A stretch of DNA of 64,000 nucleotides from Lentilactobacillus fungorum. GTDB lineage: Bacteria; Bacillota; Bacilli; Lactobacillales; Lactobacillaceae. Shown piece after piece: positions 18,590 through 24,665 of this stretch (the first letter of the stretch is position 1; each line of letters opens with the position of its first letter). The position numbers and the translations under genes were made by a program. The notes beneath the pieces are model-generated. The model saw only the letters and a program-made list of their open reading frames with translations, had not been told where the DNA came from and did not search any database. The stretch spans positions 124,001 through 188,000 of the forward strand of contig NZ_BNJR01000014.1 in NCBI RefSeq assembly GCF_016860605.1, read 5' to 3'.

Positions 18590-19786
18590 CTACTTGATAT
18601 TAAACGAGTTACTTACCTTCCCATCCGTCAATTGTTCAATTGCAATTGGTTTTTCAGGGTCATGGTTCTTATTCATCGTAATCTTGCCAGTAACGCCATC
18701 GAAGTTTTTGATTTTTGCCAAACCCTTAGCGATCTTAACTGAATCCGCCGACTTTTCATTTTCGATTGCTTGTTTGATCATATAAACTGAATCGTAAGCC
18801 AGTGCTGAAAAAGTTGGGGCTTCTTGATGGTAACGGGCCTGATACTTGTTCATAAATTTAACTGCGGTTGGATTATCTTTGGCAACCCTTGTTGAAAATG
18901 GCGTTGTGTAATAAATCTTTGAAGCGTTCTGGTCACCCGCAATTTGAACCAGCTTAGGATCGGCCATCCCATCACTGCCGACGATCGGAACGTTAATACC
19001 AGCTTGACGCGCCTGTTTAATAATCAACCCAAGTTCGGTGTAATAACCCGGTGCGTAAATCGCATCAATTTTCTTAGACTTAAAGGAAGTCAAGACGGCA
19101 TTGAAGTCTTTGTCGCCTGCCGTAAAGAACTGACTATCAACAATTTTACCGGTATATGCTTTCTTAAAGGCTTTAGCCAAACCCGTTCCGTAATCACTGG
19201 AATTGTCGGCATAAACTGCTACCCGCTTTGCTTTTAGCGTATTAGTCATAAATTTAGCCGCCGTGCTTCCTTGGAAATTGTTTTGGTAGCAAGCCCTAAA
19301 GACATACGGCTGAACCTTACCATTCTTCTGCAGCGTATAGTTGGGGTCAGTTGCCGATGGGCTGACGCTTGGAACCGCGGCTTTTGTGATATTTGGAATT
19401 TCAGCAGTCCCGGCATTGGTCGTTGCCGGTCCCACAATAGCGGCAACCTTATCATTGTTAACCAATTGGGCGGCAACTGAAGCCGACGTATTGGTAGAGG
19501 TTTTATTATCACGAATAATCAGCTTAATTTTTTTCTTCTTCCCATTCACATTAATGCCACCATTTTGGTTGATTTCGTCAGCGGCCATTTGAATGCCTTG
19601 CTTTTGTGAATTTCCATAGCCGGCAGCGGCTCCTGATAATTCCATGTTGACGCCAATTTTAATGGTGTTTCCGGTCGTTTGATTGCCCTTCGTTGCTGTT
19701 TTAGCAGTACTACAACCCGCAAAAATTCCGGCCGTCATTACAATTGCTGCCATGTTAAGAACTTTTTTAACCATACTTTTTTTCAT
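18590..19786 (-). CDS. livJ: Branched-chain amino acid-binding lipoprotein LivJ
   Basis: 398 residues. The signal sequence ends in a lipobox FAGC with the lipidated Cys near residue 25. The mature part is a type I periplasmic-binding fold (Peripla_BP_6): IKIGVNMELSGAAAGYGN, IVGPATTNAG, YADNSSDYGTGLA and VGSDGMADP. It would capture leucine, isoleucine or valine outside the cell and deliver them to LivHMGF. It is the first structural gene after a leader peptide rich in branched-chain residues and an attenuator, strongly supporting the substrate assignment. Length is normal for LivJ. Confidence 0.93.
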   Translation of the reverse strand: MKKSMVKKVLNMAAIVMTAGIFAGCSTAKTATKGNQTTGNTIKIGVNMELSGAAAGYGNSQKQGIQMAADEINQNGGINVNGKKKKIKLIIRDNKTSTNTSASVAAQLVNNDKVAAIVGPATTNAGTAEIPNITKAAVPSVSPSATDPNYTLQKNGKVQPYVFRACYQNNFQGSTAAKFMTNTLKAKRVAVYADNSSDYGTGLAKAFKKAYTGKIVDSQFFTAGDKDFNAVLTSFKSKKIDAIYAPGYYTELGLIIKQARQAGINVPIVGSDGMADPKLVQIAGDQNASKIYYTTPFSTRVAKDNPTAVKFMNKYQARYHQEAPTFSALAYDSVYMIKQAIENEKSADSVKIAKGLAKIKNFDGVTGKITMNKNHDPEKPIAIEQLTDGKVSNSFNIK

Positions 19787-19889
19787 AATCGTTACCCACT
19801 TTCAATTATTATGTACGCAATGCTATAACCCCAAGACTCCTCACAACACTACCCAATCAGGTTCTCATTTATCAACACCTCCAAAGGAT

Positions 19890-19926
19890 ATAAAAAAGAC
19901 CCCATTCATAACGAATGAGGTCTTAG
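19890..19926 (-). terminator. Attenuator terminator of the liv operon
   Basis: On the minus strand AAGACCTCATTC pairs with GAATGGGGTCTT and is followed by six T. It lies between the leader peptide stop (20007) and livJ. A competing hairpin (AGCCCT pairing with AGGGCT, 19941-19974) holds a GATGAGG segment that could instead pair with CCTCATTC in the terminator arm, the geometry expected of attenuation. Confidence 0.85.
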
Positions 19927-20006
19927 GATCCTAGTTCATCAAGCCCTCATCATTAAAGACGAAAATAAGGGCTCAACTTGTTGATGTCAGTGTCGCTTTC
20001 GCGCTA

Positions 20007-20108
20007 CTAGACGATCAACGTCGGGTCCTTCTTCTTTAATAATAAGGCTAAATTTTGGTCAGCAGAGATTGTCACAATGATACGAACGGATGTGTTTAGA
20101 CTTTTCAT
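20007..20108 (-). CDS. Branched-chain amino acid leader peptide controlling liv
   Basis: A 33-residue peptide with a perfect AAAGGAGG site 8 bp before its ATG. Thirteen of its 33 residues are Leu, Ile or Val, including VRIIVTI, LALLL and a final LIV directly before the stop codon. It is followed by alternative hairpins and an intrinsic terminator and then livJ. This is the layout of ribosome-mediated attenuation: charged Leu/Ile/Val tRNAs let the ribosome finish and the terminator form, while shortage stalls it and allows read-through. It is too short to have another obvious function. Confidence 0.85.
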   Translation of the reverse strand: MKSLNTSVRIIVTISADQNLALLLKKKDPTLIV

Positions 20109-20149
20109 GATGACAACCTCCTTTACCAATAACTTAATGATTGATTAGA

Positions 20150-20178
20150 AGTATAGCGACCTTCTAATTATATGTCAA
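20150..20178 (-). promoter_or_regulatory. Sigma-A promoter of the liv leader and operon
   Basis: On the minus strand TTGACA (20173-20178), a 17-bp spacer and TATACT (20150-20155), about 40 bp before the leader peptide start. Confidence 0.85.
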
Positions 20179-20223
20179 CATTTTTAATAAAATTAGTTCA
20201 AATCAAAAGCATCAGTCGCTAAC

Positions 20224-21423
20224 TTAATCACTAAAAACATAGCGTTCATGATCAACTAGCAAGCCGACACCCGTCATTAAAGCAACGACGACAATTAGAA
20301 AAATTATTACAATGTCCCAGCTACCTGCTACACCATGAACCCAGCCGCAAATCATCGGGCCAACGGCAGCTAACAAATAACCAAACGACTGGCCCATACC
20401 GGATACCGCAGCGGTTTCGTTAGGATTTCGCGTTTTTAAGTTAAACAATGTCATTGCTTCACTAAAGGCCATGTTGGTGGAAAGCCCCAGTAAAATGCAA
20501 GCCGCAACCGCAAACCAGAAACTCACCGGTGCCAGTAAAAGGCTGCCCAACCCGGCGAAAAAGATCACCGCAATCGTCAGGACCATTGTTGACTGGCGTT
20601 TGGCCTCACTAATAATGCGGGGAATAATAAATGAAAACGGCAACGCAGTAATTTGCAATAATCCAAGCAAATAGCCAGCCGTATTCTGTTGAATACCCGA
20701 AGCCATCAAAATGGGTGGCAGCCAAGTCAAAATTGAATAAAAGAGTAATGATTGCAATCCCATAAAACCACCCAGAGCCCAAGCCAGCGGCCGCTTCCAC
20801 GGTGAGGTTTGTGCTTGGCCCTTTTGATAAGCATGCTTGGTTGACGTTGACGAAGATTGACTGATACTTAGCATCACGGCTACTATGATGGCGATAATTG
20901 GAATAATTGAAATAAATTGCATCATCACCTGCCATGAAATCCATTGACTGATCACCGAACTAAAGCCTGCCGACAAGGCGCTGGATAGCGACATTGCAAA
21001 CACATACATACCAGTATAAGTCCCAATCCGCATCGGAAACAGATAAGAAACTAGGGTGGGCGCCAAAACATTTAACATTGCAATACCACAACCAATACAG
21101 ATTGTGCCGATTAATAATCCGGTAAATGAATACACCCGCACGAAATTGCCGACAGCTAGTAACACTAAGTCGGCCATTGTCACCATTAAAATACCGAAAT
21201 GGCGAATAAAAAAGGTGACAGTCGGTGATAAAAGGCCAAAACAAATTAATGGAATCGTCGTTAAGCTACCCAAAAACCACTCTGGTAGACTAAACGAATT
21301 TTGAATGTTCGCTAAAATTGGCGGTACGACGGTAATGGCGGTCCGCATGTTCGCCCCAACCAGAAAGATCAATAGTGCCCCCAGAAGAACCCGGTAGGAC
21401 TTTGGCATTGTTTCTTCCTTCAT
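20224..21423 (-). CDS. MFS transporter, CynX/NimT type
   Basis: 399 residues with about twelve hydrophobic segments. The first segments, FLVGANMRTAITVVPPIL and later LGSLTTIPLICFGLLSP, are characteristic of the CynX/NimT (cyanate or nitroimidazole) branch of the major facilitator superfamily. AAAGGAG precedes the ATG at 21423. Just upstream of that site lies the right end of a 117-bp palindromic element, 22 bp from the start codon. The gene appears monocistronic. The substrate is unknown. Confidence 0.87.
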   Translation of the reverse strand: MKEETMPKSYRVLLGALLIFLVGANMRTAITVVPPILANIQNSFSLPEWFLGSLTTIPLICFGLLSPTVTFFIRHFGILMVTMADLVLLAVGNFVRVYSFTGLLIGTICIGCGIAMLNVLAPTLVSYLFPMRIGTYTGMYVFAMSLSSALSAGFSSVISQWISWQVMMQFISIIPIIAIIVAVMLSISQSSSTSTKHAYQKGQAQTSPWKRPLAWALGGFMGLQSLLFYSILTWLPPILMASGIQQNTAGYLLGLLQITALPFSFIIPRIISEAKRQSTMVLTIAVIFFAGLGSLLLAPVSFWFAVAACILLGLSTNMAFSEAMTLFNLKTRNPNETAAVSGMGQSFGYLLAAVGPMICGWVHGVAGSWDIVIIFLIVVVALMTGVGLLVDHERYVFSD

Positions 21424-21445
21424 CTAATTAATTCTCCTTTATAAA

Positions 21446-21562
21446 GTGAGCGGAGCCAGGCGCTTAGAAAGCGGAGCGTAAGTCTCCTCTAACAGAAATT
21501 CCCGGTTCTGGAATTTTTGTTAGAGGTGCTTACGGGTAGCTTTCTGCCTGGCGCAGCTGTCC
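21446..21562 (-). repeat. 117-bp intergenic palindromic element, copy 4
   Basis: The ends are GTGAGCGGAG and GCGCAGCTGTCC, the reverse of the type I form. CCAGGC pairs with GCCTGG and CCTCTAACA with TGTTAGAGG. Its right end (in gene sense) is 22 bp upstream of the MFS start codon. Confidence 0.88.
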
Positions 21563-21570
21563 TAAAATCA

Positions 21571-21706
21571 GTGATCGAAGCAAGGCGGTTAGCAAGCGCC
21601 AAGTAGGCTAGGCGTTTCACGGCCGTCGGAGTGTAAGTTGACTTGGCCGGAAATCCCAGGCTTGGATTTTTGAACCAAAATGCTTAGGAATCCACACGCT
21701 TGCCTT
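21571..21706 (-). repeat. Degraded tandem element next to copy 4
   Basis: Begins GTGATCGAAGCAAGGCGGTTAG 8 bp after copy 4 and contains AGGCTAGGCGTTTCACGGCC, an insertion also found inverted near 18279. Pairing is partly lost. It fills the gap up to the acetyltransferase gene. Confidence 0.65.
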
Positions 21707-21723
21707 AACAATCCAGCCCAACT

Positions 21724-22167
21724 CTAATCAAGCTTTTTCTCCAATAGGCGCATTTTTCGCCCCATTTGGTCAATTGTCGTGGCAATTTGTCGATAGCCAA
21801 CTTTTTCGTACAACCCAATGTGCCTGGTCACAATGTAAGCTTTATGAAAACCAATTTGGATTAACAACGTTTCGGCAGTTTTAACCAATTGCTGGCTCAG
21901 GTGGTGGCCACGATAGTCTTCACTCACAAATACATAACCAATAAATGGCGAATACCCCGATGCTTTGACGATGTCCTCTTTAACAATCGCACAAAAGCCG
22001 ACTAGTTGATCGCCATCCATTAAAACGACCACCCGCTCCCACTCCAAAAAGCGATGAGCAAGCATCTCATTTGCTAAATATTTGCCAGCTGGCCACGAAA
22101 CCGCGCCAATTTGTTTAGCAAAGTCGTCCCACTTTGGATCATGATCGGCCAAGATATATTTTTTCAA
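21724..22167 (-). CDS. GNAT-family N-acetyltransferase
   Basis: 147 residues. The acetyl-CoA binding region is recognisable as SPFIGYVFVSEDYRGHHLSQQLVKTAE, where the Arg/Gln-x-x-Gly/Ala loop is degenerate (YRGHHLSQQL), followed by the C-terminal LYEKVGYRQIA motif common in GNAT enzymes. The acceptor is unknown. It is a single gene on the minus strand, divergent from the LOG-family gene. Confidence 0.85.
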   Translation of the reverse strand: MKKYILADHDPKWDDFAKQIGAVSWPAGKYLANEMLAHRFLEWERVVVLMDGDQLVGFCAIVKEDIVKASGYSPFIGYVFVSEDYRGHHLSQQLVKTAETLLIQIGFHKAYIVTRHIGLYEKVGYRQIATTIDQMGRKMRLLEKKLD

Positions 22168-22255
22168 TTTCGATCTCCTTTCCCCATATTGTCAGCTAAG
22201 TAATTCAAGTATAGACTTAATGGAACCAGAAATGTAAGTGGCAAATTAATTTTCA

Positions 22256-22267
22256 TAATGGCACCAT
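22256..22267. promoter_or_regulatory. Recurrent 12-bp motif TAATGGCACCAT, copy 2
   Basis: Identical to the motifs at 5737 (inverted) and 43625, and again between divergent genes. Confidence 0.35.
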
Positions 22268-22385
22268 CGCAGATTACGACTTCCATGATATGATACAACT
22301 AACTGGTTTTTAAGTTGGCTACGCAAAACAAAAGCCTACCCTTATTTCCACGTTGTTTCGCGTATTTTTTATCGGAGGTCTTAAA

Positions 22386-22991
22386 ATGAAAAGAATTGCA
22401 GTTTATTGCGGTGCTTCAACTGGCAATCACCCCATCTATACTCAAGCGGCGATTCAACTAGCCGATTGGTTTATTGAAAATCATTACGAACTCATTTACG
22501 GTGGCGGTGGTGTCGGCTTGATGGGGGTTATCTCGAATCGCATTCTAGCAAAGGGTGGCCAGGTTCACGGTGTCATGCCAAAGCAGTTGGTCGACCGCGG
22601 TGCCGAGTCTGCCCAACTCGCTGCCCTTTCGGCGTTAACTGTGGTGGCTGACATGTCTGAAAGAAAAGCTAAAATGATGCAATTATCAACGGGTTGTATT
22701 GCCATGCCCGGTGGTGTCGGGACTTTAGAAGAAATCATTCAGTCATTTTCATGGGCCAGGTTAGGTGATAACCCCAATCCCTGCGCCTTTTATAACGTTA
22801 ATAACTACTACCAGCCCCTTATCACCATGTTTGATCAAATGGTGACTGCTGGTTTCTTATCGGCCGAAGATCGCCAAAAGATTATTTTTTCTGACTCACT
22901 TTCGACCATTCAACAATTTATGGCCACCTACGTGCCACCACGGGTGCGAACGTATCCTGAGAGCCAACCCAACAAATCAGCCAGCCGTTAG
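22386..22991 (+). CDS. LOG-family protein (TIGR00730, phosphoribohydrolase type)
   Basis: 201 residues with a Rossmann-like fold. It begins KRIAVYCGASTG and carries YGGGGVGLMG and the defining motif PGGVGTLEE. Members cleave nucleoside monophosphates to base and ribose 5-phosphate (the plant LOG enzymes activate cytokinins). The bacterial role here may be nucleotide clean-up; that is family knowledge, not shown by the sequence. The start is the ATG at 22386, with GGAGG 7 bp upstream. Its stop codon directly abuts the stop of the convergent gene, with no base between them and no obvious terminator. Confidence 0.9.
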   Translation: MKRIAVYCGASTGNHPIYTQAAIQLADWFIENHYELIYGGGGVGLMGVISNRILAKGGQVHGVMPKQLVDRGAESAQLAALSALTVVADMSERKAKMMQLSTGCIAMPGGVGTLEEIIQSFSWARLGDNPNPCAFYNVNNYYQPLITMFDQMVTAGFLSAEDRQKIIFSDSLSTIQQFMATYVPPRVRTYPESQPNKSASR

Positions 22992-24065
22992 TCAGGCAAA
23001 TGTGTTGCGCCAAATTGCCGCTGTTAAATAGGGCAGTTGCCGGAGTCGTTGCTGCACCTCTTTTAACCGATACGTTAGCATCCGGTTGAAGGAGCGCCGG
23101 AAGTCCTTGCCGTTGGTTGCATAATCGGTCCCATCAAAACGGGGAATCCCACTATTATCCCGATAATCAATTGACACATCTCTCATCAACCACTCGTGAT
23201 TTTTCATGTACCGCATCACGGCAGTTGGCGTTGAAACCTTTAGCTCAATTCGTGTCAAAAAGCGCAGTTGATCCGTGTGATCGTGACTATATTCAGCTTC
23301 CCTCGCAGAAATATCGTTCGTGTCGGCAACCACTAATTGGTTATCCAGCAATGACTGGAACTTATCATAAACCGTCAACTGGCGCGTACTTTCTGGGTTG
23401 GTGTATTCAATTCGACTCAGTTCATAAGCCTGGCGGTCATTTAATTCTTGGCTGATCCTCTGTTTAGTACCGGGTGCACCACCCATTTGGACGCGAAAGT
23501 TATTCATAATTAAGGGCATGTCCAGCGTCAAATCAACTTCTGAAAGCTGTGGGGCAACCAGCATTGGTAAAATCCTTTCTATTAGCAGGCTTACCATTGG
23601 CTCATCAACCGAGTTTAAAAATCGGCTGGGGTTGATGTCAATCGAGACCTGAACGTCGTGGTTGGGTTGACCAATCGTTGGCATGCTGGTAATCGCAAGG
23701 TATTTACTAACTGTATAGCCAAAACCAAGTGGGCTGCGGACCACGTACTGCGTACTATCAAACAGTTTGTAATCGTGATAAAGAATGATACTTTGATAAG
23801 CGTCCTTGCCAACCACCGGTGAAGGACCGCTTTTTTGGGTTGTGGGGAACGCTTCGACAAAGCTTTGTAAGTCGAGATACTGTTGCTGGCTCAGCACACT
23901 TGTCAATTGAATCGTTTCAACTTCAAATCGCAATTGTTTCATCGGATAATTGATCTGCCGTCGATTAAAGTGATCGGTCATTTTTGCCTGATAAGCCTGG
24001 CTCAGGCTTCGATAATTTTCCGATTGATAGCCATTTGAATTAAACACGTCATCATACCTTGGCAA
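22992..24065 (-). CDS. Replication-initiator-like protein (uncertain)
   Basis: 357 residues with no membrane or signal segments. The pattern VDLTLDMPLIMNNFRVQMGGAPG, then RQLTVYDKFQSLLDNQ and RFLTRIELKVSTPTAVMRYMKN, resembles the Rep_trans/rolling-circle initiator layout (an R/V-D-L-x-x-D motif, a YDK motif and a TRIE motif). No plasmid genes, origin repeats or mobilisation genes are nearby, so it would be a chromosomal orphan. The alternative is an uncharacterised lactobacillus family. The stop abuts that of the LOG gene. Upstream lies a consensus promoter pointing the other way (24160). Confidence in the gene is good and in the family is modest. Confidence 0.45.
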   Translation of the reverse strand: MPRYDDVFNSNGYQSENYRSLSQAYQAKMTDHFNRRQINYPMKQLRFEVETIQLTSVLSQQQYLDLQSFVEAFPTTQKSGPSPVVGKDAYQSIILYHDYKLFDSTQYVVRSPLGFGYTVSKYLAITSMPTIGQPNHDVQVSIDINPSRFLNSVDEPMVSLLIERILPMLVAPQLSEVDLTLDMPLIMNNFRVQMGGAPGTKQRISQELNDRQAYELSRIEYTNPESTRQLTVYDKFQSLLDNQLVVADTNDISAREAEYSHDHTDQLRFLTRIELKVSTPTAVMRYMKNHEWLMRDVSIDYRDNSGIPRFDGTDYATNGKDFRRSFNRMLTYRLKEVQQRLRQLPYLTAAIWRNTFA

Positions 24066-24159
24066 CGGTTAAACCTCCTCGTCTTATCTTGATTTATTTA
24101 GTCTAATTCTAAGGCGAATCTGCCACTCAGTCAAACTGGAGTCTAATTTGCTGGCAACG

Positions 24160-24188
24160 TTGACAAACCAATATACTTGCAGTATAAT
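24160..24188 (+). promoter_or_regulatory. Perfect-consensus promoter with no gene downstream
   Basis: TTGACA (24160-24165), a 17-bp spacer and TATAAT (24183-24188) on the plus strand. No open frame with a ribosome site follows, but a terminator does at 24229-24261. Confidence 0.85.
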
Positions 24189-24194
24189 AAAGAT

Positions 24195-24261
24195 ATATTA
24201 ACAATTCGAGTTGAATAACGTTCTAAAGCCACTAGTTTTTAAATACTGGTGGTTATTTTTT
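24195..24261 (+). ncRNA. Candidate small RNA of about 67 nt
   Basis: Transcription from the consensus promoter at 24160 would start near 24195. It would end at an intrinsic terminator whose 8-bp stem (CCACTAGT with ACTGGTGG, one G-U) is followed by TTATTTTTT. The body contains no ATG and no Shine-Dalgarno sequence. A small 4-bp hairpin (ATTC...GAAT) may precede the terminator. No known RNA family is recognised; the sequence supports a transcript but not its target. Confidence 0.6.
24229..24261 (+). terminator. Terminator of the candidate small RNA
   Basis: CCACTAGT (24229-24236) pairs with ACTGGTGG (24245-24252), then a T-rich tail. Confidence 0.75.
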
Positions 24262-24483
24262 ATCCTTGATTCATGACTTCCAACTAAACTATCGAACAGC
24301 GCGTTTTCAAACAACAAATTAGGCCTCCAGTCACAATTTCAGTATTAAAAACGCCATTAGGCCTCAAAAAATCGAGCCCTCTCAATTTTCAGGATATCAA
24401 ATTGGAGCGATTGTCTTCACGAATGGCGTGCCGTCTAGTGTGGGGAATGCTGAAATGATCATCCTTAGAAAATAGTCAGCACC

Positions 24484-24589
24484 AAAAAAGCCTGTAAGAT
24501 CAGCAACTATACGAGCAATCATCTGAAAGCTAGAATTGAAATTCTAAATTTCAAATGATTCGCAAGTGCTGATTTTACAGGCTTTTTCT
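24484..24589. terminator. Long palindrome acting as terminator of the GH59 gene
   Basis: The outer arms AAAAAAGCCTGTAA and TTACAGGCTTTTT pair, followed by ATCAGCA with TGCTGAT, and inner pairs GCAATCAT with ATGATTCGC and AGAATT with its complement. It has T-runs on both strands. It is about 106 bp long and not related to the 117-bp family. It lies 76 bp past the GH59 stop. Confidence 0.8.
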
Positions 24590-24665
24590 TTTAGCTCATC
24601 CTAAGCGTTGAGATGATCGTTCTGAACTGGTTACTTTGGTTTGTCATAACAACCAGTCAATCTAA

